Part shown: positions 7,475 through 15,718 of the stretch, in pieces
Position numbering within the stretch: position 1 is the first letter of the stretch
Layout of the letters: every line of letters begins with the position of its first letter
Source: Arthrobacter sp. OAP107
Lineage (GTDB): Bacteria > Actinomycetota > Actinomycetes > Actinomycetales > Micrococcaceae
Direction: 5' to 3'
DNA length: 64,000 bases
Assembly (NCBI RefSeq): GCF_040546765.1
Contig: NZ_JBEPOK010000001.1
Location: 1,364,001-1,428,000 of the forward strand
The notes under the pieces: generated by a model
Told to the model about the DNA's origin: nothing
Databases searched by the model: none
Seen by the model: the letters and a program-made list of their open reading frames with translations, nothing else
Position numbers and translations under genes: made by a program

Positions 7475-8143
7475 CTAGGTCTCTTTGGGGAAGCGAGAGA
7501 TTCCGCGCCAAGCTAAACGGTAAATCAGGTCGCTGGCCACATCGAGGTCGAGGTTGCCGTCTGTCTCGAGCCAGTAGCGGGCACTGACCTGGGCCATGCC
7601 CGCCAGCCCGCGTCCCAGGAGCTGGGCTTCCAGCAGGGGCAGCTTGGTGTCCTCGGCGATGATCCGCGCAATGGCCTCGGCGAACGTCTTGTTGAATGTC
7701 TCCAGACGCGAGCTGACATCGGCGTCGTTGATCAGGTCGGACTCGAACACGAGCCGGTGCGCCTGGTCGTCGCTGTCAATGAAGCGGAAGTAGGCGCGCA
7801 TCACGGCCTGCACGCGTTCCTTGTTGTCCGTGGTGGAGTTCATGGCTCCGAGCATGAGCTCGGTCAGTGCCTCGAGGTGGCTGTCCAGCAGCGCTAGGTA
7901 CAGTTCACGCTTCGACGGGAAGTGCTGGTACAGCACGGGCTTGCTGACATGGGCCGTCTCGGCGATCTCGTCCATGGCGGCGCCGTGGTAGCCGTTGGCG
8001 ACAAAAACCTCCTGGGCTGCGGCCAGCAGCTGGGCCCGGCGCTCGTCGCGCGGCAGCCTGGCGGAGCGCTGGCCGGCGGAGCGGGCCTGGCCGGCATTGG
8101 ATTGCGCGGCCTGAGTTCGATCAACCGGTGCATGATGAACCAC
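7475..8143 (-). CDS. TetR/AcrR-family transcriptional regulator
   Basis: The N-terminal helix-turn-helix is clear: RRAQLLAAAQEVFVANGYHG, then DEIAETAHVSKPVLYQHFPSKRELYLA. The C-terminal ligand-binding half is all-helical and of unknown ligand. A disordered ~30-residue Gln/Ala/Arg-rich lead-in precedes the HTH. I prefer GTG 8143 because GAAGG lies six bases before it; an in-frame ATG at 8176 would add 11 residues and would put the start inside the palindromic intergenic sites. It is divergent from the moeZ-like gene, with two palindromes between or near the starts, so it may regulate itself and that neighbour. The same gene pairing is seen in mycobacteria. Confidence 0.9.
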   Translation of the reverse strand: MVHHAPVDRTQAAQSNAGQARSAGQRSARLPRDERRAQLLAAAQEVFVANGYHGAAMDEIAETAHVSKPVLYQHFPSKRELYLALLDSHLEALTELMLGAMNSTTDNKERVQAVMRAYFRFIDSDDQAHRLVFESDLINDADVSSRLETFNKTFAEAIARIIAEDTKLPLLEAQLLGRGLAGMAQVSARYWLETDGNLDLDVASDLIYRLAWRGISRFPKET

Positions 8144-8177
8144 TGTTGGCCTTCTTTCCTTTGCAGTTAACTTCACT

Positions 8178-8205
8178 TTACCCGGGGGTAATATGACCGC
8201 GCGGT
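8178..8205. promoter_or_regulatory. Two palindromes between the TetR and moeZ-like genes (candidate operators)
   Basis: TTACCC-GG-GGGTAA (8178-8191) is a perfect inverted repeat, and ACCGCGCGGT (8196-8205) is a second perfect palindrome five bases later. Both lie in the divergent intergenic region, where a TetR protein would be expected to bind. A TACATT hexamer (8217-8222) lies five bases before the moeZ ATG and could be its -10. The sites are seen directly; binding by the adjacent TetR is inferred. Confidence 0.45.
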
Positions 8206-8227
8206 ATCTTCAGGCATACATTGAAGT

Positions 8228-9427
8228 ATGGCTTCTCCGTCCACCGCAAATACAGTCCGCACGCACCCGGGCCCCCTGGTAGATCCCGCGCCCGGCCTTT
8301 CCACCGAAGAGGTGGAGCGGTATTCCCGGCACCTCATCATTCCCGAAATCGGGGCCCTCGGCCAAAGGCGGCTGAAGAACGCCCGTGTGCTGGTCATCGG
8401 CGCGGGGGGCCTGGGCGCTCCGGCGCTGCTTTACCTCGCCGCCGCAGGCGTGGGAACCATCGGGATCATCGACGACGACGCCGTGGACCTGAGCAACCTG
8501 CAGCGGCAGGTCATCCACGGAGTCCACGACGTCGGCCGTCCCAAGATCGAATCCGCCCGGGACACCATAGCGGAGCTGAACCCGCTGGTGGACGTCCGGC
8601 TGCACAACGTCAGGCTTGACGCCTCCAACGCGTTGGAGCTCTTCGCCGGCTACGACCTCATCCTGGACGGTGCGGACAACTTCGCCACGCGCTACCTGGT
8701 CAACGACGCCGCCGCCATCCTCGGCAAGCCGTACGTGTGGGGATCGATCTTCCGTTTCGACGGCCAGGTCAGCGTCTTCTGGGAGCAGCACGGGCCCACC
8801 TACCGGGACTTGTATCCGGAAGCGCCGCCGGCAGGTTCCGTGCCGTCGTGCGGGGAGGGCGGCGTGTTCGGCATGCTGTGCGCTGCGGTCGGATCGCTCA
8901 TGGTGACGGAGGCCGTCAAACTGATTACCGGCGTCGGACGTTCCCTGCTGGGCCGGGTGGCCCTGTACGACGCCCTGGGCGGCAGCTGGCGCGAGATCCG
9001 GGTGTCCAAGGACCCCGACGCCCCGCGGATCACCGAGCTCACCGACTACGAGGCCTTCTGCGGCATCGCCCCGGCCGAGACAACCGACACCGAGCACACC
9101 GTGACGGCCACGCAGCTGGCAACGATGCTGGCCTCGCGGCAGGCGGGGCTGAAGGACTTCGACCTCGTGGACGTGCGTGAATCGGGGGAGTACGACATCG
9201 TCCGGATCGACGGCTCCGTGCTGATCCCGCAGGGCCGCATCCTGTCCGGCGAGGCGTGGGGCGAGCTGCCCCAGGACAAGGACATCGTGTTCCACTGCAA
9301 GGCCGGGACACGGTCCGCAGCCGTGCTGGCCGCCGCCCGGAAGGCCGGCTACCAGCGCGTGAGCCATCTCGACGGCGGCATCCTCGCGTGGGTCAGGGAC
9401 GTGGAGCCGCAGAAACCCGTCTACTGA
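8228..9427 (+). CDS. moeZ: MoeZ-type E1-like adenylyltransferase/sulfurtransferase (ThiF-MoeB domain plus rhodanese)
   Basis: Activates ubiquitin-like sulfur carriers (MoaD, ThiS, CysO type) by C-terminal adenylation and then thiocarboxylates them. The ThiF/MoeB domain (residues ~25-270) has the ATP loop VIGAGGLGAPALLYLAAAG, the DDDAVDLSNLQRQ acidic strand, DGADNFATRY and the active-site cysteine in VPSCGEGGVFG (~residue 206). A rhodanese domain (~295-395) carries the persulfide loop CKAGTRS (~residue 356). The CxxC zinc pairs of classical E. coli MoeB are not evident, as in MoeZ. It can serve the ThiS encoded 3 kb away and probably a MoaD elsewhere. It is divergent from the TetR gene. Confidence 0.92.
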   Translation: MASPSTANTVRTHPGPLVDPAPGLSTEEVERYSRHLIIPEIGALGQRRLKNARVLVIGAGGLGAPALLYLAAAGVGTIGIIDDDAVDLSNLQRQVIHGVHDVGRPKIESARDTIAELNPLVDVRLHNVRLDASNALELFAGYDLILDGADNFATRYLVNDAAAILGKPYVWGSIFRFDGQVSVFWEQHGPTYRDLYPEAPPAGSVPSCGEGGVFGMLCAAVGSLMVTEAVKLITGVGRSLLGRVALYDALGGSWREIRVSKDPDAPRITELTDYEAFCGIAPAETTDTEHTVTATQLATMLASRQAGLKDFDLVDVRESGEYDIVRIDGSVLIPQGRILSGEAWGELPQDKDIVFHCKAGTRSAAVLAAARKAGYQRVSHLDGGILAWVRDVEPQKPVY

Positions 9428-9481
9428 TCCCGGCAGCGGCTCCCGGCCCGGTGCTGGGATCCCCGGCCTCATCGCGGGAGC

Positions 9482-10168
9482 TCATGACCGCGACTGGGTA
9501 ACCGTCAACAGCGGCAGGGCGAGGGCCCGGGCGGCGTCATCCTCGAGTCCTGTGTACTCGATCTCCATCGCGACGGAATCGTGCGGTGCGAGGTAGCTGA
9601 TCCAGACCCGTTCGGTGGCTCCGGCGGCAATCGTGCCGGGGCCACGGTCGGCGTCCTGCGGGGCCACTGTGATGCCGGAAGGAAGCAGCTTGAGGCGCAG
9701 CTGCCCCGGGCTGAACAGGACCGGCTCGGGCCGGACATTGGTGAGCGCCACTTCGAGCACGACGACGTCACCCCAGGTGAAATTGCCAGGCTGCGGCCAG
9801 TCGGAGTCCAGGAGGGGGTCGCTGTGGTGGTCATCCACTGTGCTGCCCCGCCGGCTGGATATGCGCTGGATTCCGGGCTGGCCGGCTGCGTCGGCCCGCC
9901 GCGTTCCGTCCGTGAGCTGAGATATCGCCGAGGCGAGCGGCGTGGCAGCAGGCTGGCCCTGTGCATCAAGCCTGGCCAGGCGTCCGGCGTCGACGAGTGA
10001 CAGTGTGCCGAAGGCCGTGGAAAGCCCGGCTCCGCCGCCGGGTCTGCTGCGGGACACAATGCCGTAGGTCCCGCCGCCCACCAGCAGAAGTGCTCCGCCT
10101 CCCAACAGAAGTGCGAATTGCCGCCGGCTCAGAGGCGCGATGGCAGGCGCCGGTGAAGGAAAATTCAT
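9482..10168 (-). CDS. Exported protein of unknown function with Tat-like signal
   Basis: Begins with a twin-arginine signal: LSRRQFALLLGGGALLLVGGG at residues ~13-33, so export by Tat in a folded state is likely, or retention as a membrane anchor. The mature ~190 residues contain a beta-rich region (VVVLEVALTNV, LRLKLLPSGITV, ERVWISYLAP, MEIEYTGL) that resembles an immunoglobulin-like/DUF4352-type fold in which ligand is unclear. No catalytic motif is seen. GGGGAG five bases before the ATG is a good ribosome binding site. It lies alone between moeZ (convergent) and hemA (same strand, 95 bases upstream). Confidence 0.6.
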   Translation of the reverse strand: MNFPSPAPAIAPLSRRQFALLLGGGALLLVGGGTYGIVSRSRPGGGAGLSTAFGTLSLVDAGRLARLDAQGQPAATPLASAISQLTDGTRRADAAGQPGIQRISSRRGSTVDDHHSDPLLDSDWPQPGNFTWGDVVVLEVALTNVRPEPVLFSPGQLRLKLLPSGITVAPQDADRGPGTIAAGATERVWISYLAPHDSVAMEIEYTGLEDDAARALALPLLTVTQSRS

Positions 10169-10263
10169 GACTGCTCCCCAATATGGATTTCACGGGCAAC
10201 GTCAATGCTGCTCGGGGAGCCTATGGAAAGCCTATGGGGTCCTGTTTGTCAGAACATAGCAGG

Positions 10264-11616
10264 CTACGCGGAGTTCCTGCGTGCCTCGTCTTCCTGCGGC
10301 AGGTTCTCTGCGGCGAGGCCGCTGTAGTCCACGGGGCATTCGGACTTGGAAGCGGCAGCCGGCTGCTCCACCGTGATGCCGTACAGGGTTTCCAGGGCAG
10401 CTACGTAGTCGTCCTGCTGGCCGTTGGATGCCAGCTCGCGGGCACGCACCGTGGGCACATGGAGCAGCTGCTTCACCATGCGGCGCAGCGCAAACTCCAC
10501 CTCTTCGGCAGCGGCGGTGCAGCCGTGGCGGGCCCGCACCTTTTCCATCTCCGCGTCGAGCACGTTCATGGTGTGGCGGCGGAGGGCCACAATGGCCGAG
10601 TCCACGGACCGCGCCTCGCGTTCCTGTTCAAACGCCTGGGCGGCGCCGGAGACCATGGTGCTGGCCTGGGCGAGGGACTCCGCCTGTTCCTGGGGCGCTG
10701 CGAGCCGCACGGACTCCAGCGTCAGCAGCTCCACGCCGTCGAGCTCTCCGACGGCGGGATCAAAATCGTGGGTGAGCGCCAGGTCGATGGCGATCAGCGG
10801 CTGTGTGGACCCGGCGCGGACCTGGGCGAGCTCGTCGGCTTCGACCCTCGTGTCCGAGCCGCTGCAGCCGATCATGACATCGGCGCCGGCGACGGCGGCG
10901 TGCAGGGAGTCGCCGTCGAGGGCGGTCCCGCCCCGCGTTGCCACGAAGGTGGCCGCGCGTCCCGACGAGGAGAACACCGAGATGTCGCGGCAGCCGCGTT
11001 CGCGAAGGAGGGCCATGGTGGCGCCGGCGTAGGCGCCGGTGCCGAACACCACCACCTTCTTCTTCGACCAGTCGGTCTCTTCCGAAAGGTCGGTGGCGAG
11101 GTCGAGTGCCACCGAGACGATGGACAGGCCGCGGGAGCCGAGCGCTGTCTGCGCGCCGACGTCCTTGGCCGTCTTGGAGGCTGCCTGGAACAGGCGGACC
11201 AGCCCGGCGCTGGCCGTGCCTTCATGCTGGGCGGTGATCAGGGCCCGGCGCACCTGCCCGGCGATTTCACGTTCGCCAACCACCGCCGAGTCCAGCCCGG
11301 CGCTTACGGCGAAAAGGTGCTTGGTGACCTCGGGGCCGGTGTTCGTGCTGAAGGACCGGGACACCAGCTGCTCGCTGAGCCCGCTCGATTCGCTGATCTG
11401 GCCCACAAGTGCAGCGCGTGCGGCCTCCACGTCGTCGGCGTGCGGCGCCTCGCCGTAGATTTCGTAGCGGTTGCAGGTGGCAAGGACAACGGCGCCCTTG
11501 ACCGCCGGCGAACCGGCGAGGGCGGACGTGGCAATGCCAGAAGAACCGTTGCTCAGCTGAGCAACGGTTTCGAGGTCGATGTCGGCGTGTGTAGCCACCA
11601 ATGAGAAAAGAACCAC
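10264..11616 (-). CDS. hemA: Glutamyl-tRNA reductase
   Basis: First committed step of C5-pathway haem synthesis: reduces Glu-tRNA to glutamate-1-semialdehyde using NADPH. The N-terminal catalytic domain has the active-site cysteine in VVLATCNRYEIY and the GREIAGQ-like stretch VVGEREIAGQVRRA. The NADPH domain has VVVFGTGAYAGATMA, and a helical dimerisation domain follows with a ~45-residue extra tail. I place the start at GTG 11616 (VVLFSLVATH...), which matches the family's N-terminus; the reading frame stays open 50 codons further but that part is not conserved in character. TATGAT (11631-11626) ends nine bases before the GTG, so the leader is very short or absent. It is divergent from hemE. 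Confidence 0.95.
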   Translation of the reverse strand: MVLFSLVATHADIDLETVAQLSNGSSGIATSALAGSPAVKGAVVLATCNRYEIYGEAPHADDVEAARAALVGQISESSGLSEQLVSRSFSTNTGPEVTKHLFAVSAGLDSAVVGEREIAGQVRRALITAQHEGTASAGLVRLFQAASKTAKDVGAQTALGSRGLSIVSVALDLATDLSEETDWSKKKVVVFGTGAYAGATMALLRERGCRDISVFSSSGRAATFVATRGGTALDGDSLHAAVAGADVMIGCSGSDTRVEADELAQVRAGSTQPLIAIDLALTHDFDPAVGELDGVELLTLESVRLAAPQEQAESLAQASTMVSGAAQAFEQEREARSVDSAIVALRRHTMNVLDAEMEKVRARHGCTAAAEEVEFALRRMVKQLLHVPTVRARELASNGQQDDYVAALETLYGITVEQPAAASKSECPVDYSGLAAENLPQEDEARRNSA

Positions 11617-11774
11617 AGCAGGACAATCATAGCTTTTTCGCACCGGCGTAGAACAACCCTTCAAACGGATAGGGGCTTTCGGTGCCTGTGATTCTTGCCA
11701 CCCGCCGGAGCGGCTGCCGCGGGATGACAAGCTGTCGTTATCTTTTAGGGGCGAACTTGGGCACAATCAAAGGC

Positions 11775-12869
11775 ATGACTTCTAGCGCCTTAACCCCCGC
11801 CGGCACCGGACTCGACGCAGGCCACCCGCTTCGCGACGGACGCACTGCAGACTCTCCGCTCATCACGGCGTACCGCGGCGGCAAGCCCAGCCGCCGCCCG
11901 GTGTGGTTCATGCGCCAGGCGGGGCGCTCCCTGCCTGAGTACCTGAAGGTGCGCGAGGGCGTTGCCATGCTGGACTCCTGCCTGCGGCCCGAACTTGCCT
12001 CGGAAATCACCCTGCAGCCGGTACGCCGGCACGATGTTGATGCTGGCATCTTCTTCTCCGACATTGTCATTCCGCTGAAACTGGCCGGCGTCGGCGTCGA
12101 CATCGTGCCCGGTGTAGGTCCGGTCCTGGACAAGCCCGTGCGGACCGCCGCTGACGTCGCGGCCCTGCCCCGCCTCACCGAGGAGTCCCTGGAACCCATC
12201 CGGGAAGCGGTCCGGTTGACAGTGGACCAGCTCGGCAAGACCCCGCTGATCGGCTTCGCCGGTGCACCCTTCACACTGGCCGCCTACATGGTGGAGGGCC
12301 GGCCCTCCCGCGACCACCTTGGTCCGCGCACCATGATGCACGCCGACCCGGAGACCTGGACGGCGCTGGCCAACTGGGCCGCCGACGCCTCAGGCCTGTT
12401 CCTGCGCGCCCAGCTGGAGGCCGGTGCCTCGGCCGGCCAGCTGTTTGACTCGTGGGCCGGTTCACTCGGCCTGGCGGACTACACCCGCTTCGTCGCCGCA
12501 GCCTCATCCCGCGCCCTGGACCACGTCCGCGACCTTGGCGCGCCGCTGGTCCACTTCGGTACCGGCACCTCCGAACTTCTTGTCGCCATGCGCGACGTCG
12601 GCGTGGACGTCGTCGGCGTGGACTACCGGCTGCCCCTGGAGGAGGCCAACCGCCGGCTGGGCGGCACCGTCGCGCTGCAGGGCAACATTGATCCGGCGCT
12701 GCTGTCCGCCCCGTGGGAGGTCCTTGAGGCGCACGTCCGCGAGGTCATCGCATCGGGCGCGGCAGCTCCTGGCCACGTCCTGAACCTTGGCCACGGCGTG
12801 CCGCCGGAAACGGACCCGGACGTCCTGACGCGCGTCGTCGAACTCATCCACTCCATCTCTTCGGAGTAA
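11775..12869 (+). CDS. hemE: Uroporphyrinogen decarboxylase
   Basis: Decarboxylates uroporphyrinogen III to coproporphyrinogen III. Signatures: the N-terminal RRPVWFMRQAGRSLPEY (substrate-binding Arg pair), FSDIVIPLKLAGVGVD with the conserved Asp, GFAGAPFTLAAYMVEG, FDSWAGSLG, and the C-terminal LQGNIDPALL and LNLGHGVPPETDP. Length ~364 residues is normal. The ATG at 11775 has no clear spaced Shine-Dalgarno (AAAGG lies one base away); CACAAT seven bases upstream could be a -10. It is first gene of the rightward haem operon and is followed by hemY six bases after its stop. Confidence 0.96.
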   Translation: MTSSALTPAGTGLDAGHPLRDGRTADSPLITAYRGGKPSRRPVWFMRQAGRSLPEYLKVREGVAMLDSCLRPELASEITLQPVRRHDVDAGIFFSDIVIPLKLAGVGVDIVPGVGPVLDKPVRTAADVAALPRLTEESLEPIREAVRLTVDQLGKTPLIGFAGAPFTLAAYMVEGRPSRDHLGPRTMMHADPETWTALANWAADASGLFLRAQLEAGASAGQLFDSWAGSLGLADYTRFVAAASSRALDHVRDLGAPLVHFGTGTSELLVAMRDVGVDVVGVDYRLPLEEANRRLGGTVALQGNIDPALLSAPWEVLEAHVREVIASGAAAPGHVLNLGHGVPPETDPDVLTRVVELIHSISSE

Positions 12870-12875
12870 AGGGCC

Positions 12876-14390
12876 GTGGCTGCGGGCAGTCAGCCTGCTC
12901 CCGGACGCACGGCGCTGGTGGTTGGCGGCGGCATCTCCGGGCTCCTGGCCGCCCGGGAACTGGCGCGGGCGCGGCTCAACACCACTGTGCTGGAAGCTGC
13001 CGACGCATGGGGCGGCTGCGTTGGCCGGCACGACGTCGCCGGGCTGACCCTGGATAGCGGCGCCGAGTCGTTCGCCACCCGTTCCACGGCGGTGGCCGAC
13101 CTGGCGGCCGAACTGGGGCTGGGCGGACATATCGTTGCCCCGCGGCCCGGCGGCGCCTGGGTGCAGCTGCCGGGCGGACCGCGCGAACTTCCCAAGACCG
13201 GCGTGCTGGGGATCCCGGCCAATCCCTGGGATCCGGAGGTCCGGCGCTCGCTGGGCCTGGCCGGCTCGCTGCGCGCGTCGCTGGATAAACTGCTGCCCCC
13301 CTCAGTAGGGACCACCGCCGAGGTTTCCAGCGTCTCCGCGCTGGTGCGGGTCCGGATGGGGCGCCGCGTCCTGGAACGGCTGGTGGAACCCGTGGTGGGC
13401 GGCGTGCATTCGGCCGATCCCGGACTGCTCGACGTCGATATGGTCGCCCCGGGGCTGCGTGCAAGCATCGCCCGGCACGGCTCGCTGGCGGCCGCTGTGG
13501 CAGCCCAGCGCACGGGGGCAGGAACCCAGGCCGCGCAAGCGCAGAGGTCCCAGACACAGTCCCCGCCAACGCAGGGCGCGCAGGCCCAAGGCAAACCCGC
13601 CAAGGCGGGCTCCGCGGTCGCCGGCCTGAGGGGCGGCATGCACACCCTCGTTACGGAGCTGGTGGCGGACCTCCGGGCACGCGGCGTGCAGCTGCTGGCG
13701 GGTACGGCGGCCACCGCCGTTGCGCGCACACCGCACGGCTGGGAGGTGTCGGCGGGGGAGGGAAGCTTTCCGGCTGACGTCCTGGTGGTCGCCCTGGACG
13801 GGCCGGCCGCGGTACGGCTCCTGGAGGAAGCGGTCCCCGCCCTGGCCGGGCATCAGCCCGGACCCGGGCCCCTGGTCAAGCTTGTGACACTCGTTGTTGA
13901 TCTTCCGGCGCTGGACCGGCGGCCGCGCGGCACCGGCATCCTGGTGGCACCGCAAACGGAGGGAATCCGGGCGAAGGCCCTCACCCACGCCACCGGCAAA
14001 TGGGACTGGGTGGCGGACGCGGCCGGACGCGGCAGGCACGTGCTGCGGCTCTCCTATGGGCGCAGCGAGGGTGGATCCCCCGCTGCGGCCGGGGCCGGGC
14101 CGGGGCCGGAATCGGCGTCGGACGAGGAATTGCTTGACATGGCTTTGCAGGATGCGTCAGCGCTGCTGACCGTTCCCGTCACACGGGAGGCGCTGGTGGA
14201 CTGGGACGTTGTCAGCTGGGCCGGAGCCCTGCCGTTTGCCGCGGTGGGGCACCGCCAGCGGGTTGCCGAAGTGCGGCAGGTCTGCGCGGGCATTGACGGG
14301 CTGCTGATGGTGGGCGGCTGGCTGGCCGGCAATGGGCTGGCGGCTGTGGTGGCCGACACGAAAAAGCAGCTCGCCGCCTTCCTGGCGTAG
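12876..14390 (+). CDS. hemY: Coproporphyrinogen III oxidase, HemY type (formerly protoporphyrinogen oxidase)
   Basis: FAD flavoprotein that oxidises coproporphyrinogen III to coproporphyrin III (CgoX/HemY; often still labelled HemG). N-terminal FAD motif TALVVGGGISGLLAARELA, then TVLEAADAWGGCVG and DSGAESFATR; C-terminal MVGGWLAGNGLAAVVAD closes the FAD site. An unusual Gln/Ala/Ser-rich, low-complexity insert of ~30 residues (about 212-242) interrupts the middle, and a Gly/Pro/Ala insert occurs near 405. GTG start at 12876, six bases after the hemE stop. With hemQ and hemH nearby, the coproporphyrin-dependent reading is preferred over the protoporphyrin one. Confidence 0.93.
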   Translation: MAAGSQPAPGRTALVVGGGISGLLAARELARARLNTTVLEAADAWGGCVGRHDVAGLTLDSGAESFATRSTAVADLAAELGLGGHIVAPRPGGAWVQLPGGPRELPKTGVLGIPANPWDPEVRRSLGLAGSLRASLDKLLPPSVGTTAEVSSVSALVRVRMGRRVLERLVEPVVGGVHSADPGLLDVDMVAPGLRASIARHGSLAAAVAAQRTGAGTQAAQAQRSQTQSPPTQGAQAQGKPAKAGSAVAGLRGGMHTLVTELVADLRARGVQLLAGTAATAVARTPHGWEVSAGEGSFPADVLVVALDGPAAVRLLEEAVPALAGHQPGPGPLVKLVTLVVDLPALDRRPRGTGILVAPQTEGIRAKALTHATGKWDWVADAAGRGRHVLRLSYGRSEGGSPAAAGAGPGPESASDEELLDMALQDASALLTVPVTREALVDWDVVSWAGALPFAAVGHRQRVAEVRQVCAGIDGLLMVGGWLAGNGLAAVVADTKKQLAAFLA

Positions 14391-14510
14391 CGCGGCCGCG
14401 CCTGGCTGCAGGTCGTCCCGCAGACAGGTTCCCTTGCCGCCCGCGATACCCGCTGGCTGGCCTGCCCGCAAGTTTTCCCCTGCGCGAAAATGTGTTTAGG
14501 GTCGATGACT
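14391..14510 (+). promoter_or_regulatory. Intergenic promoter region ahead of the surface-protein gene
   Basis: A 120-base gap inside the haem cluster. TAGGGT at 14497-14502 lies eight bases before the chosen ATG at 14511 and fits a TANNNT -10 with a leaderless or near-leaderless start. This suggests that the surface protein, and perhaps hemQ and later genes, can be transcribed independently of hemE-hemY. Confidence 0.4.
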
Positions 14511-15644
14511 ATGGTCAATCAGAAGTCCGATGGTTTTCGTTCGCTGACTGGTTTCCATGGGGGTCTTCGGCGCGGCACCGCAGCAGCTGCGTTCGGAGCG
14601 GTACTGGTCTTGTCCGCAGGTGTGCCTGCATCCAACGCTGCTGTGTCCGAACTTCCTGCATCCGACCTGCTGGGGGATTCGGGGCAGTCCGGCACTGCCG
14701 GGACGGGGCTCAGCGCCACCGTCGACGCCGCCGGCCTTGAGGCCTGGGCGGCGGCCGCCCTGTCCAACGACCACAGGTCCAACGACCACAGCTCGAACGA
14801 TCACAGCCCGGGGGATCGCAGCACGGGCGATCGCAGGTCCAGGGAACCCCGGCCCTCTGACCAGCCCTCACCCTCGGTGCCGCCGTCGCTGGCACCCGTG
14901 GTCCCGATTCCGACGCCGGATCCCTCAGTGACCATCTCAGCCGGCCCGACGCCTGCTGTTCCCGTGCCTTCGCCTTCTGTTCCGGTCCCGTCGGTTCCCG
15001 TTCCGACCTCGCCGGTCCCCTCCGTTCCGGTGCCGCTACCGACCACTCCCGCCCCGTCATCGCCCGCCCCGCCATCGCCCGCACCGGCGCCAAGCTCGTC
15101 CGGAAGTTCGGCGCCTGCCCCGACCCGGTCGGCGAACCCGGCAGCCCCGTCCTCGCCGGGAACGGCCTCGCCGGGAACGGCGGCAGGAACCGGCGGCTGG
15201 TCCGGGCCCTCAGCCGGCACCGGCAGCACGCCTGCCGGCACGGGAAGCTCGCCTGCCGGCACGGCCCCGGGAAGCGCCGCGACCGGAACTGCTGCGTCCG
15301 GGGCGCCGGCCGCCGGCGGCCCGGCAGACAGCGCAGCGACCACGGAAACCCCCTCCGCGGACGCCACCCAGTTCGCGGACATTGCAGGCCTGTCAGGCGG
15401 AGCCGGCCTGCGCGGCCGGTCGGCCGCGGGCGTTGCCGGCGGGGTTTGGGGTTCGGCGCAGCTCTCTGGACCTAACAACATGGCCACCATCAGCTCGCCT
15501 TTCACGCGCGGACCGGCCGAAAGCGCCGTCATGGGCGTTTCGCGGAGCGGCACCATTGAGCCACAGGTGTGGTGGGGAGCAGGGCTGCTGGCGCTTGCCG
15601 GCGCGGCAGGCGTAGCGGCAGTCCGGATTCGGCGGTCGCTGTGA
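14511..15644 (+). CDS. Mucin-like cell-surface protein of unknown function
   Basis: About 377 residues. An N-terminal hydrophobic segment (TAAAAFGAVLVLSAGVPASNAA, here split: AAFGAVLVLSAG) is a predicted signal peptide with an Ala-x-Ala-like cleavage site. Then come five 15-bp tandem repeats encoding SNDHR, SNDHS, SNDHS, PGDRS, TGDRR (14763-14837), a long Pro/Val/Ser stalk (repeats of VPVPS type), a Thr/Ser/Gly/Ala stretch, and a C-terminal hydrophobic segment (WGAGLLALAGAAGVAAVRI) ending in basic RRSL. There is no LPXTG sortase motif, so a transmembrane anchor is likely. No enzymatic domain is recognisable. It sits between hemY and hemQ, which is odd for a structural surface protein; a haem-related role is only a guess. 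An in-frame ATG at 14505 is possible but overlaps the putative promoter. Confidence 0.65.
   Translation: MVNQKSDGFRSLTGFHGGLRRGTAAAAFGAVLVLSAGVPASNAAVSELPASDLLGDSGQSGTAGTGLSATVDAAGLEAWAAAALSNDHRSNDHSSNDHSPGDRSTGDRRSREPRPSDQPSPSVPPSLAPVVPIPTPDPSVTISAGPTPAVPVPSPSVPVPSVPVPTSPVPSVPVPLPTTPAPSSPAPPSPAPAPSSSGSSAPAPTRSANPAAPSSPGTASPGTAAGTGGWSGPSAGTGSTPAGTGSSPAGTAPGSAATGTAASGAPAAGGPADSAATTETPSADATQFADIAGLSGGAGLRGRSAAGVAGGVWGSAQLSGPNNMATISSPFTRGPAESAVMGVSRSGTIEPQVWWGAGLLALAGAAGVAAVRIRRSL
14763..14837 (+). repeat. Five 15-bp tandem repeats (5-residue units)
   Basis: Consecutive 15-base units beginning TCCAACGACCACAGG. The first three are near-identical and the last two diverged (encoding PGDRS and TGDRR). 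They keep the reading frame of the surface protein, just after its signal-peptide region. Copy number could vary between strains by slippage. Confidence 0.85.
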
Positions 15645-15652
15645 AATAAACC

Positions 15653-15682
15653 ACTTCTACGCGATGTAGAAGTTGAGTTTTT
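15653..15682 (+). terminator. Inverted repeat plus T-run ahead of hemQ (terminator or operator)
   Basis: ACTTCTAC (15653-15660), a 5-base loop, then the exact complement GTAGAAGT (15666-15673), with five Ts at 15678-15682. It starts nine bases after the surface-protein stop and lies 46 bases before hemQ. The shape is a weak intrinsic terminator. The AT-rich, symmetric arms would equally suit a repressor operator controlling hemQ-hemH-hemC. The sequence alone does not decide. Confidence 0.5.
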
Positions 15683-15718
15683 CGACTTAGGCCGCATGGA
15701 AGGGGCAGGATAGTAACC

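Noticed and set aside
11617..11766. N-terminal extension of hemA to 11766
   Set aside because: The extra 50 codons read as low-quality basic/Ser-rich sequence. The conserved family N-terminus begins at GTG 11616 next to a TATGAT hexamer.
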